From contig BROG01000139.1 in the NCBI GenBank assembly GCA_030159075.1, forward strand, positions 542,001 through 606,000: a stretch of DNA of 64,000 nucleotides, read 5' to 3'. Positions within the stretch are counted from its first letter, which is position 1; every line of letters starts with the position of its first letter. The position numbers and the translations under genes are program-made. The notes below the pieces were generated by a model. The model saw nothing but the letters and a program-made list of their open reading frames with translations, was not told where the DNA came from and did not search any database. Origin of the DNA: Atrina japonica (Eukaryota > Mollusca > Bivalvia > Pterioida > Pinnidae). Shown here piece after piece: positions 55,001 to 64,000 of the stretch.

Positions 55001-55883
55001 CAAATAATTAACTCACTATGTAATGAGTCTCATGAACTTCTGGGGGCAGAAATCTTTGTTAAGGGGAAGAGTGTAATGGTGCAGAGTACAATGTATGTCG
55101 GCCCAAATAGCTTAATTGGCAAGAGCATCCTGCTAGTGTGTCGAAGGTCGGGGGCCTGGATTTGATTCCCAGTCTGGTCGCACATTTTCCCCACCTGCTA
55201 CATATATAAGCTTTGCGCTTACACAAAATTCAGGTAGGCCTATACCCTAATTCTAAAACTGGTAAATGACCCAGACTTTTAGTGGAATTGAACCCATCTT
55301 GTGTTAGCAGATGGAGCATCCTTGCATTGGTTATTAAATTGATTTGTTTCAGTTTTCATTTATACACAACATACTATTATTATGACATGATGTTTAGATC
55401 TACCAAGGTAAATTGACACATGTTTACAAACAACCAATCTTAATTCAATCACAGCAGGGTTGACAGTCACAGGCTTCTTGTTGACACAAAAACATTACAG
55501 TTCAGTAATGCTTGGAATCCGTGCAAGACATATATGTTTTATTCGGAGTACAGTACAACCTATTTTTGGAAAATATACCGTATTGTTTTGGTTTTTGACA
55601 AACGCGGGATGTGTCACTTTACCTTGGTAGACGTGTGCTGAGTACATGCTAGATGCCGCATGGCTACTGTACAGTATCTATTTGCTCCAACAAAACGTGG
55701 TTTACTCAGAGTTTGAGAGTCTATGCAAGTCGAATTATTTTCTATGTTTCAAACGAGGAGGATAACTTTTCGAGAACTTAAAGGTTTTCTGATAACTAAA
55801 CATATGTTTTCCACGTGCAATGAACTTAGTTAGCGACTTACAGCCTCAAGCAGCTCTGGATCAAACGGATTCATCATGTTCAT
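49053..55883 (-). CDS. ANKRD49: ANKRD49-like ankyrin-repeat protein (4 coding exons)
   Basis: Minus-strand exons are 55883-55842, 52353-52257, 50878-50718 and 49796-49053, total 1044 bases, 347 residues, all joining in frame with GT-AG borders. The protein starts MNMMNPFDPELLEA. A short acidic stretch (DEESEEEIQ, about 38..46) leads into four ankyrin repeats from about 47 to 205 (ILWAAENDKIDIVKALL; GYTPLHRASYNGHTEMVQLL; GWHPLHSAARWNQAEVVTIL; GLTPLHLAASERDSFETLSV). The order and the DPxxxxLWAAE/PLHRA blocks match vertebrate ANKRD49 (239 residues), a small nuclear protein linked to germ-cell development; its biochemical role is not well defined. The tail from about 217 to 347 is rich in Glu, Asp and Ser and is absent from the human protein. 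It converges with VPS18. Confidence 0.85.
49797..50717. other. Intron 3 of the ankyrin gene
   Basis: AT-rich intron with a TTAA element at 50159..50255. Plus-strand open frames at 50305..50668 have no recognisable domain. Confidence 0.5.
50159..50255. mobile_element. Short TTAA-ended miniature element
   Basis: It begins TTAACTCGTTCACCCCTAAA. 'acatttggactggcctaagt' and 'agaagagtccactgtag' follow. The right end is decayed. Confidence 0.75.
51085..51235 (+). mobile_element. SINE family B body, 5' truncated
   Basis: 'gaacctcagatgattttttg', 'tgtttacctgtggaaggccg' and 'aaattgttaagtgtggcata' match the body and tail. It lies in intron 2 of the ankyrin gene. Confidence 0.75.
51236..52094. other. Intron 2 of the ankyrin gene, unassigned part
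   Basis: A weak duplication is visible: 'caagacaatagataagaaca' at 51250 and 'caagacaatagaaaggagca' at 51368, each followed by 'taccatttt(g)...taaggg'. No exon is recognised. Confidence 0.45.
52095..52168. mobile_element. Right part of a 'tggtctctcaagacaggt' miniature element
   Basis: 'gtggtctctcgagacatgtt' and 'ctacagta' match the end of the 41933..42114 family. The left part is missing. Confidence 0.5.
52583..54214. mobile_element. GCTCACCTGG...CCAGGTGAGC element, second copy, split by a SINE
   Basis: The left end 'ttaagacgctcacctggcaa' and right end 'ctgggccaggtgagctaaaa' are inverted. The interior shares 'ggggaaataactcccat', 'gtagatctttgcatgc' and 'gaccttgacattttgtcaaa' with 4535..6990, but has only one or two satellite units. 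A SINE with clear target duplications interrupts it at 53385..53722. It occupies part of ankyrin intron 1. Confidence 0.75.
53396..53711 (+). mobile_element. Full-length tRNA-derived SINE, family A, with 11-bp target duplication
   Basis: The tRNA-like head has 'tagcgcagtggttagcgcac' (A box) and 'gggttcgatcctc' (B box). The body has 'gtgtcacagtgagtgtctgc' and 'catatgagtgaaagattctt', and the tail is (aaac)n. AATTAGCCCCA occurs at 53385..53395 and again at 53712..53722, the target duplication left by insertion. It is the best example of family A here. Confidence 0.93.
54388..54567. mobile_element. 'cagtcaaacttg'-family miniature element, diverged
   Basis: 'acctgctatagcagcacctc', 'ggttccttgggtggccccta' and 'tatacagattttactgta' align with 8004..8184. 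Both ends are recognisable but mutated. Confidence 0.6.
54870..54975 (+). mobile_element. tRNA-derived SINE, short-body family
   Basis: 'ccagataactcagttggtaa' and 'ggtttgagtccctcccagtc' are A- and B-box-like. It ends in a C run. It matches 2387..2496 on the other strand. Confidence 0.75.
55095..55215 (+). mobile_element. tRNA-derived SINE, short-body family, second copy
   Basis: 'caaatagcttaattggcaag', 'gatttgattcccagtctggt' and 'ccccacctgctacata' match the copy at 54870 and the minus-strand copy at 2387..2496. Confidence 0.75.
55216..55841. other. Ankyrin intron 1, unassigned part
   Basis: No element recognised. 'accaaggtaaattgacacat' near 55398 and 'tgtcactttaccttggtaga' near 55613 form a short inverted pair. 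Confidence 0.4.
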
Positions 55884-56004
55884 GTGTTGCTTTGTTTATG
55901 TTTACTTGCACTTCCGGTTCAAGGAAGATTAAAGGGAAACAATCATGTAATGTTGTAAAGAGTTATCTTCCATTAATCATTATAGTAACAAAATAAAATG
56001 AAAA

Positions 56005-56840
<836 letters not shown>

Positions 56841-57186
56841 TTAAAGGGGCATTAGCTGCATTTACCAAAAATTTTCTACTATTGCTACTTGTACATGATG
56901 TAGAATAATAAATAAGAGGTATACACAGGAATAAAAAATCTTATATTCCTATATATTTTGTGAAAATGAGGTCAGGTCTAGTGTGATATTCATATACAAA
57001 TAGTAAGGTTGAGTCAATCAATTGCAAGTGAAATAGTGCCAAACCTGGGTTTCTCAAGTAAATTTCACAAAATACATAGGGGTTTAAGACTTTTTACGCC
57101 TGTGTATATATCTTTTTCGTTATTTTATATCAACCTAAGAAGTAAAAGGGATAAACAAAATTCTTGGAAAAAAAACCCAGCTAATA
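56841..57186. mobile_element. TTAA...GGGGCATTAGC element, copy A (right end lost)
   Basis: It begins TTAAAGGGGCATTAGCTG. The interior ('cttatattcctatatatttt', 'gcatatacaaatagtaaggt'-like, 'gggtttctcaag') is collinear with copy B (58513..58907). The right end 'agctaatacc' runs directly into the 'ccctttcgcccc' element. Confidence 0.8.
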
Positions 57187-57233
57187 CCACCCTTTCGCCC
57201 CTAAATATCTAAATGGTATGCCCTGTTCTATTG

Positions 57234-58469
57234 CAGGGGCGGATCCGGGATTTTTTTAGTATTAACTTCTACAATAGCAGAAAATTACATATAGCACGTA
57301 CAGTAATGCACGAAACTTTGCATGCGATCCGCTTTCATTGTTATCATATGCTTTTTGATTATGTAATAAATATTTACAACAGTGGGGGATACCTATTGTG
57401 ATGTAATCATCAAAAGCCGACTGAAGATTTAAAGTTTGAGTGAATGTAAATTAAAAAAATATTCGCCGAGCGGATCGAGGCGCGAAAATTTTGGGAAATT
57501 TGTTTTTAAATTTCCAACTTTTTATAGAAAAATTAAAAGTTTCACACCTATTTTATGAACTTTAGGGGCACGCTCTCCCTGGTTACTAATTTTAAGCATT
57601 TGATTAATTGCAAGGCAATATTTCATTAGGGGGTCATGTTTTATGCATCAAATAAAAACAATAATTTTTTTAATTTGGAAACCCGTAAAAGCATTCTTCT
57701 GCGTCCAGATGCGAAAATACGCTTAGTAATCCGCTAGTAAATCACATTGATTACCGATTACAGATCTTTAGTTGATAATTACACAGGGGAATATCGTATA
57801 CATTTTGATCAATGCAAAGTTTGTTTACAAATAAATTGTCATATTCATACATACTAAAAAATACCGCAAATATCTTTACCGATATGTAGGGCAAACACGA
57901 CCCATAATACACTTGTACAAAGCCGGTAGTCCAAATCCATAAAATCTAAAATATACAAATCCAGGATAGATCAAAGATTTCGAGTTATAGGGAAGAGAAT
58001 AATTTATAATTGTCGTCGCCGAGCGTAGGGAGGCGCGAAAATTTCGGTAGGCCTAATTTAAAAGCGAGCCGGCCTGGCTCAGTCGGTAGCGCGCTCGACT
58101 CTGGATCGTGAGGTCGTGAGTTCGAGTCCCGCCGGCGGCAGGTTGGTTTCCTGTCTTTCGGATGAAACTGGAGGTCCCGTGTCACAGTAGGTGTCGGCAC
58201 GTTAAAGAACCCTCACTGCTCAATGGTCGTAAGTACCGAGCATAGGCCAAAATTTGAAGCCCTTCACCGGCATTTGATGACGTCTCCATATGAGTGAAAT
58301 ATTCTTGAGTGGGACTTTAAATAACAATAAACAAATAAACAAACAAACAAATTTAAAAGCTCTGGGAGGCCCTTTTCTGGATTCCAAACGTGATAATATA
58401 AATATAAAAAAAATCAATTTTTGAAAGGAGGGCTTGCAACCCCCGCAACCCCCCTTGAATCCGCCAATG
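57234..58469. mobile_element. Transposon with CAGGGGCGGATCC ends, 5-bp target duplication
   Basis: The left end is CAGGGGCGGATCCGGGA. The right end, read in reverse, is CATTGGCGGATTCAAGG, an imperfect inverted repeat. TATTG flanks both sides (57229..57233 and 58470..58474). Net of an inserted SINE it is about 0.94 kb. No transposase is visible, so it is non-autonomous; the superfamily is not assigned. Confidence 0.85.
58066..58349 (+). mobile_element. Full-length tRNA-derived SINE, family A, with 11-bp target duplication
   Basis: The tRNA-like head has 'ctggctcagtcggtagcgcg' and 'gagttcgagtcccgc'. The body matches 53396..53711 and the tail is (aaac)n. AATTTAAAAGC occurs at 58055..58065 and 58350..58360. 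It is the innermost layer of the nested stack. Confidence 0.93.
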
Positions 58470-58512
58470 TATTGCTTAGACCAGTCTATTGTGGTCTGTA
58501 GGGTTGAAAGGG

Positions 58513-58769
58513 TTAAAGAGGCATTAGCAGTGTTTACCAAATAATTTTTTTTCTTCTACTTTTACCATTTGTAATTGATGTACCATAAGAAATAAGACCT
58601 ACATAAAGGCAAAAAAATCGTATATTCCTATATATTTTATGAAAATAAGGTAATCCAGTGTGGTATGCATATACAAATAGTAAGGTTGAATTAATCTATG
58701 GCAAGTGAAAAAGTGCCAAACTGGGTTTCTCAAGCAATTTTCACAAAATATATCAGAATTTAATAATTT

Positions 58770-58841
<72 letters not shown>

Positions 58842-58907
58842 GTTGTACATTAATCTAAAAAAAGTAATGAAAATGTTTTGGAAAAAAATAGCTAATGCCC
58901 CTTTTAG
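58513..58907. mobile_element. TTAA...GGGGCATTAGC element, copy B
   Basis: It begins TTAAAGAGGCATTAGC and ends GCTAATGCCCCTTTTAG, an inverted repeat of about 16 bp. It contains an expanded (CT)n at 58772..58837 absent from copy A. Its left TTAA is also the right end of the element at 57185..58516. Confidence 0.82.
58772..58837. repeat. (CT)n microsatellite inside copy B
   Basis: Pure CT. Copy A has 'tatctttttcgt' at the matching place, so the expansion arose after the copies separated. Confidence 0.95.
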
Positions 58908-58919
58908 GTTCAAAACCTT

Positions 58920-59065
58920 CCTGGTTTTGCCGTGAGAAAGATTGCCGGGTCACTTGTGACAGACCGGTGGTCCCTTCAAGGGATATATAGGTAAGCTGAT
59001 TTTCTCCTCCACAATTCAAATCGGATGACATCTGGAAATTGGCAAGTGTGATGTAAAACAACATT
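58920..59065 (+). mobile_element. SINE family B body, 5' truncated
   Basis: 'gtgagaaagattgccgggtc', 'acagaccggtggtcccttca' and 'ggcaagtgtgatgtaaaaca' match the family B body and tail with divergence. Confidence 0.65.
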
Positions 59066-59642
59066 TAAGTACGCGACATTCCGTGGAACTATCTAATTCT
59101 ATAAACCAATGCTCGCGTACTTTTCAGCAGCGAAATAATTAGGTCATAAAATCGCTAAAAATTTCACGGAATATCATCGGCTAAGATGACCGAGTAAACT
59201 ATTTTGATGGATTTATCATTAAAGTACAAATTTCCCGTTTTCAGCGGGAAATAAAACTGCATTCTTTAATGCCGTTTTTATCCCACTAACCGTAATGATA
59301 CTGTATTTACGACAGGTGTACGTAATTGTATCTCCGGTCCAAAGATGTCACGGGTGTTCGATTACAACACCTGAATCAGGTTAAATGTTTATATCGTACG
59401 CCTCTGTGATAGCGGGATAACTCGCGATGTTTATCATGACCGTGTCTTGTGTTACACACAATTAACTTAGTACTTTAAACTATTTAAGTAACTCCACAAA
59501 TCTATAAAAAGTTATTTATTTATCAATCTATTATTTTTGTTAAACGCTTAGTCAATATTGCTTGCCCCAAGGAGATACGTTTTGTTGCCCCCCAAACCCG
59601 GGCCCTGCATTTAATATTTTGCTTATTAGTATTCAGTATATT
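59066..59642. other. Unassigned interval
   Basis: No gene recognised. 'gtacgcgacattccgtggaa' and 'aatttcacggaatatc' near 59070..59170 form a weak inverted pair. Confidence 0.4.
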
Positions 59643-59850
59643 GGAGGCCTCCGCGGCCGAGTGATAAGAGCATCGCCTCTAGTCAGCGCGGATTCGGGTT
59701 CCAAAGGAACCTATAAAGCTGATTTTGTGAGAAACTTTGCCAGTTTACTTGCGGAAGGCTGATCCTCCACCAATAATAACTCAGTGGCCGCCACCATAAT
59801 TATGACCGAAAAATTGTTGAGTGTGGGGTAAAGCAACGTTCAAATTCACG
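59643..59850 (+). mobile_element. tRNA-derived SINE, family B
   Basis: The head 'ggcctccgcggccgagtgat', body 'agctgattttgtgagaaact', 'cagtttacttgcggaaggct' and tail 'aaaaattgttgagtgtgggg'. The tRNA-like head is slightly shortened. Confidence 0.82.
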
Positions 59851-59936
59851 ATCCAAATCCTTGCCCCGCCAAGCGATATATTCTCCCATGTCATTGATCA
59901 GATGACCATTCATCGCATCACATTTCTTTTATTTTT

Positions 59937-60103
59937 TATGCCCCCGGACTGAAAGGTCCGCCGGGGAGATAATAGTGTTTGGATCGTCCGTCTGTCTGTC
60001 TAGCTGTTTGTCTGTCCGTAATTCTGTCCCGCTTACATATAAAGTGCAATATTTTGTTGGGACCGGGGGCATTTGTATTTCACAAACACATCTTGTTTTT
60101 TTT
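59937..60103 (-). mobile_element. Dispersed short element, inverted copy of 7583..7718
   Basis: 'ggactgaaaggtccgccggg', 'tagtgtttggatcgtccgtc', 'tgtcccgcttacatataaag' and 'ttcacaaacacatcttgttt' are the reverse complement of the motifs at 7583..7718. This copy is longer and better preserved. Confidence 0.7.
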
Positions 60104-60169
60104 CCTCATCTTTCGTTATTCTGTGTTATGCAAAAACGTTGTAATTACTGTATTCCCCTTATAAGAACA

Positions 60170-60204
60170 GAGAGAGAAAGAGAGAGAGAGAGGGGGGGGG
60201 GGGT
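60170..60204. repeat. (GA)n plus poly-G
   Basis: Short GA run ending in about 12 G. Confidence 0.9.
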
Positions 60205-60778
60205 ACGATCACGTGGTACGAAGGTATAAAAGAGTTATTCCACCTTGTTGGTTAGAATCACATAAATCACACATCAAAACTTTGTTAGTAATGCTACATT
60301 GTACGAGCGCAATGTGAAGACCAGAAACAAATATCTACTGTTGTAACTGGAAACTGTGGTAACTTTTCGCGTCAGTAAGCTAGATTTATGCCATGAGTTA
60401 CTGTTTTATTGACAATCGGTGCATTCTCCAGGAACTGTCATCGCCACTTAATTTACGGCTGTACAAAAAGAGAAAGGTGGCATCCATTTTCCCGATAATG
60501 TATGTGGGTATCTTATAAAAATTTCCCTCGCTCTCATCTCCTAATTTGATGTTTATCATTACTCCCGCCAAGTTTTTTACCCCACTAATGCGAAGAGATC
60601 AACAGCTCTATGTGAAGTGTTACAAATTTGGAATAGCGCTATGGACATAACTGACCAAAAGCTAAACAAATTGACCCACCAAAATGACGATTTGGACAAA
60701 AAATCCAGTGTTCCCCACCATATTAGCATGTTAATATATACAGCGGGAAATATGTGGCCCCAAAGTCACCCAATTTAT
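60205..60778. other. Unassigned interval
   Basis: No recognised gene or element. Confidence 0.4.
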
Positions 60779-61057
60779 TCAGTACTCAAGCTGAAAAACG
60801 CAACATTTATGCTTACGGTGGCTAATTTCTGCCATTTTACTTTTTCGCACTTTTAAATGCATAAAAGCGAAAAAAACCCGAAATTTAAACACATTTTCAG
60901 TGCAATTTGGCGATATTATGCAACGCAAAAAAGCGTGAAAATGCACACGAAAAAGCGAAAATCTGCTACATTTAAAACGGACTTTTTGCGTTGCAAAATA
61001 TTGCGAAAATGCACCAAAATAATTGTTTGAAAACTGTACTAAACGCTTGAGCACTGA
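60779..61057. mobile_element. Miniature element with CAGTRCTCAAGC inverted ends
   Basis: CAGTACTCAAGC at 60779 and GCTTGAGCACTG at 61046..61057 are inverted with one mismatch. The interior has 'aaaagcgaaaaaaacc' and 'gcaacgcaaaaaagcgtgaa' motifs recurring on both strands. About 280 bp, non-coding. Confidence 0.75.
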
Positions 61058-61117
61058 GTAAATTTGGTGACTTCGGTATCGACATTCCTAGGTTCGAATG
61101 CTTGGTTCTCGATCAGT

Positions 61118-61352
61118 TGGTTGTTTGTTTGTTTGTTTGTTTGTTTTAACGCCACAATTAATTTTCAGTTAAATGGTGACGGTCAGATTTAATGATGGAC
61201 GAGGGAACCCTGTTACAGTATATCCGGGAAGATACCATCGGCCTTCTGCAAGCAAGCTTACAAAATCAAAATCATAAGCAGGACTCGAACCCTCCCTGAC
61301 TGGGATGCAAGATAAATCATGCGATGCTTTAACCACTCGGTTCTTGGTAACG
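61118..61352 (-). mobile_element. tRNA-derived SINE, minus strand, with (CAAA)n tail
   Basis: On the minus strand, 'gagtggttaaagcatcgcat' and 'gggagggttcgagtcctgct' form the head. The body includes 'ggccgatggtatcttcccgg', and the tail is (aaac)n, seen here as 'tttgtttgtttgtttg'. Confidence 0.78.
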
Positions 61353-61384
61353 GTCGCCTCTCTTGGTCCTTGGTTTTTGCTTCT

Positions 61385-61615
61385 TTGAATGTTGTTAAAT
61401 TACGCCACGCTCAACAATTTTTCAGTCATATGGTTGCGACCGGTTTTAAATTGTGAAAAAACCGGTTACAACCGAATGTACCCGGCGATAGACCACAGGC
61501 CTCCCACAAGTTTACTGGCAGTCTTTCTCACATAACTCGAATCCGGGTTGACCAGAGGCAAGAGACCCCATGGTTTAAAGCGTGATGCTTTAACCACTCA
61601 GTAACGGGGACTCTC
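61385..61615 (-). mobile_element. tRNA-derived SINE, family B, minus strand
   Basis: On the minus strand: 'actgagtggttaaagcatca', 'ggtcaacccggattcgagtt', 'actgccagtaaacttgtggg' and 'gaaaaattgttgagcgtggc'. It is placed tail to head with the SINE at 61118..61352. Confidence 0.82.
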
Positions 61616-61619
61616 AGTG

Positions 61620-62797
61620 GTTCTTGGTAAAATGATGTAGGCCCTATACACATGGGGCTCTATATATCATTTGACATCAATTCGAGGATATACTAGTAAT
61701 CATCTAAGTTAACTCATCTCATATTTTTCTATATTTTGGAAATCTCACTCGAAAGACATGCAACGTCGATCGCATTGCGGAGGAACAACAACGCACTGTG
61801 GTCAGAAAAGCTCCAAGCTCCAAATTCCAGGCGTGCGACCACAATGGGCTTTGGGTTATTACCTTTTTTTATTGGGTTCGAATTCAGAACTCAGAATCAT
61901 GTTTGAAATTTTTAATATCAGCACGGTCCATCTCTCCAACGCCGTAATTCCACGGTCCGGAATCGCTATGCTCTTTCTATCGGACCGTGGTCCAAGTTAC
62001 GACGATGCTATCGCTCCAAAAATAAAAAAATTAAAGCAAGAATTTGGTTTGATCCAATTACCTTTCGCTCACTACCGATTGTTCCGTTATAATAATATAC
62101 ATGGTATAAGTTGTCTAAAGTTAATAAAGTTGGCGGTGATATCCCCTATTACTGACCAGTGAGAATTAAATCCAAACCCAGTACATAATTCCCCCATAAA
62201 TGCATCTGCCTCAACTCTCTCAGGCTCGTCCGAAGCGGGGCGTGAGGGGACTTCATTTGACAGTGTATGGTTCAAATTGCACTCGAATACTTTAGTAGGC
62301 CTAATGATCGTCTGCAGTAAGTCAATGAAATACTGTTCTCTTGTGTAGCCCCAACCCCGGTAATTTGACGGTGTATGGTTTAAATTATATTGTTATTACA
62401 CACAAACAGGTTGTTGTCATCTGCAATAAGTCAACAAAATACTGTCCTTTTCTGTAGCCCCCATAATATGAATTCCGTCCCGACGGGCATGTCTAGTTAC
62501 AACGTTAAATATTTTGGGGTACGTATTACCATATATATTTTTTTTCGCCAGGGGTTTATAAATTACCAAAATACATGTATTAAAAAGCCATGATAGTTTA
62601 ATTATAAGATAAGAGAAATATCAGCACTGCAAATGTTATATCGATTTGCGGTAAAAAGAGTAATCTTTTTCAACAATTTGGAATGGCAAAATCTAATGCA
62701 ATGTATCAGAAAAAAATCCAGGAGAAAACAAACAAGAAACTCATTTTTATGGAGAAAACTATGAGTTGGTTTATAACTGTGAATTGGTGTGGCGCTT
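61620..62797. other. Unassigned interval
   Basis: No recognised gene. Short repeats 'agtcaatgaaatactgttct' (62320) and 'agtcaacaaaatactgtcct' (62429), each followed by 'tgtagccccc/a', mark a degenerate duplication of about 110 bp. The plus-strand open frame 61758..62162 has no recognisable domain. Confidence 0.4.
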
Positions 62798-62807
62798 ATA
62801 TATATAT

Positions 62808-62894
<87 letters not shown>
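62798..62894. repeat. (TA)n microsatellite
   Basis: About 48 TA units with one 'aat' phase break. It generates Tyr/Ile-repeat open frames on both strands. Confidence 0.97.
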
Positions 62895-62898
<4 letters not shown>

Positions 62899-63419
62899 TA
62901 CAAGGTACTGCAACTTTACTGACCGACAATCTATGTATATACACGGTATTTATGACTAACTATATGTATGCAAACTTAGAACACGGGTTAATTGTAACCT
63001 TCGTTTAATATAGTGTAAATGAAATATGATATGTACATACACAAGCATAACTAGTGACGGGAGTCGCTGATATCAGCCCGTAGTACTAAATCGAAAACAG
63101 CTGTAGCTTCAATCACACTCCTAGCCATATATGGATGTAAGTAGCTCTCTCGCAAAACATATCCCGTACATCTATCTCCTTGTGTGGAAAATTAAATAAA
63201 TGTCTAGCATAGGTAATTAAGCGTGCCATATTGCATTTAATGGTTCAGAATACTATTTTCTTGGGATATAGCCAGGAAAATATCTGAATGAAATCGACAT
63301 GGAATGAGAAGAATCCGATGAAAATAACCTGTTAGCCAATGAGCCACTGTCAGTTACAACACGTGATATAATAGACCCCGCCTTCGTAAGGTGCGTGAAA
63401 TAGAAGTGGCTCTTAAATT

Positions 63420-63832
63420 TGACAGTTGCTATCCTCCAGCTCTTGCCTCTCCCGGGGAAAGTAAGTCACTTTATTTACATTTTTAACTCTGGTGTTCACT
63501 GTTATTTGACGGATAAGAAGTAATATTTCATACATTTAAAAGCCGTTAACAAGGTAAGTGATTTGATATCTTCAACAGGTGTGTGTTTATATTAATTTAA
63601 AAGACTGAATTATAAGAATCATTTAAACTGTTTGAGTCGCTCGACTGACCGATCTAAATGGCATGTATCTCCACAGCATCTTCGCGTTTATCGGACCAGA
63701 CAGACTACAGGTGTACTATGATAACGTCGGCGAGTTAACATTCTGTAGGATGCCAGTTGCTGCCATTTTCAATTTTGAGTCGGTGCCAAACTCTTCTGAG
63801 GTTGTAAAATATGAAGTTAGTGAAATATATAC
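63420..63832 (+). other. Possible 5' exons of a gene running off the right edge
   Basis: A less AT-rich stretch has donor-like 'ggggaaagtaagtcac' (GT near 63460) and 'caaggtaagtgat' (near 63551). It then has an acceptor-like 'tctccacag' (63677) or 'ttctgtag' (about 63749) before an open segment ending near a GTTAGT at about 63814. With the second acceptor the reading starts MPVAAIFNFESVPNSSEV. I do not recognise the protein, and the last donor is weak. Confidence 0.25.
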
Positions 63833-64000
63833 TTTACTTCTTAATCTTATGTGGTCTTATCTACCGTCAAAATCTTTCCAAAATTTCAGAATCAGTTCAG
63901 TGCTGTGTATATGCTAATCTATTGATTATCATCCCCTTTACTCTCGCAGGCTTAAAACTCTGAACATCGCAGGAATTCCTTGAATTCATAAATTATTTTC

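Larger units (their letters stand above)
57185..58516. mobile_element. 'ccctttcacccc' TTAA element split by a larger insertion
   Basis: The left half 57185..57233 ('ccctttcgcccctaaatatc') and right half 58470..58516 ('ccagtctattgtggtctgta', 'gggttgaaagggttaa') together match the intact element at 33487..33576. The sequence between is a separate transposon with its own ends and target duplication. Confidence 0.85.

Noticed and set aside
61758..62162. 134-codon plus-strand frame
   Set aside because: No recognisable domain, no splice or promoter evidence, and it lies among SINE insertions. Length alone is not enough.

Overview
This window is animal nuclear DNA. Genes are split into small exons by GT-AG introns, the sequence is AT-rich, and it is full of microsatellites, minisatellites, tRNA-derived SINEs and short inverted-repeat elements. 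The repeat style and the divergence of the two recognisable proteins suggest a mollusc, most likely a bivalve. Species cannot be fixed from this sequence. There are no bacterial operons, CRISPR arrays or rRNA genes, and I saw no transposase or reverse-transcriptase reading frame.

Two genes can be reconstructed. (1) VPS18, plus strand, 13962..41823: 29 coding exons, about 994 residues. It is the RING-bearing core subunit of the HOPS/CORVET tethering complexes of late endosomes and lysosomes. All exons join in one frame except exon 3, which carries one extra base. (2) An ANKRD49-like ankyrin-repeat gene, minus strand, 55883..49053: 4 coding exons, 347 residues, with an acidic C-terminal tail of about 130 residues that the human protein lacks. 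The two genes converge tail to tail, about 7.2 kb apart. A possible third gene starts near the right edge (about 63.4..63.9 kb) and is weakly supported.

Layout. 1..13.9 kb: no recognisable gene; a 46-bp satellite, a 14-bp satellite, a hairpin-rich block, a 2.4-kb element with GCTCACCTGG/CCAGGTGAGC ends, several miniature inverted-repeat elements, a foldback element and microsatellites. 13.9..41.8 kb: VPS18, with many introns holding minisatellites or SINE/MITE insertions. 41.8..49 kb: 3' flank with two terminal-inverted-repeat elements before the last poly(A) signal, a 42-bp satellite and a near-perfect 44-bp inverted repeat. 49..56 kb: the ankyrin gene, whose first intron holds a second GCTCACCTGG element interrupted by a SINE with target-site duplications. 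56..63.4 kb: a (CT)n tract upstream of the ankyrin gene, a nested stack of transposable elements and several SINEs.

The most interesting signal is in VPS18. At four introns the tandem repeat includes the splice junction itself. Intron 7 carries 16 copies of its donor at 30-bp spacing, intron 14 carries 4 derived copies, intron 22 carries 2, and intron 25 carries 12 acceptor-like copies before the true acceptor of the RING exon. Some of these decoys would give clean in-frame insertions; others would bring an immediate stop. All exon boundaries here come from reading frame, GT-AG signals and remembered similarity to known VPS18 and ANKRD49; no transcript data were available.
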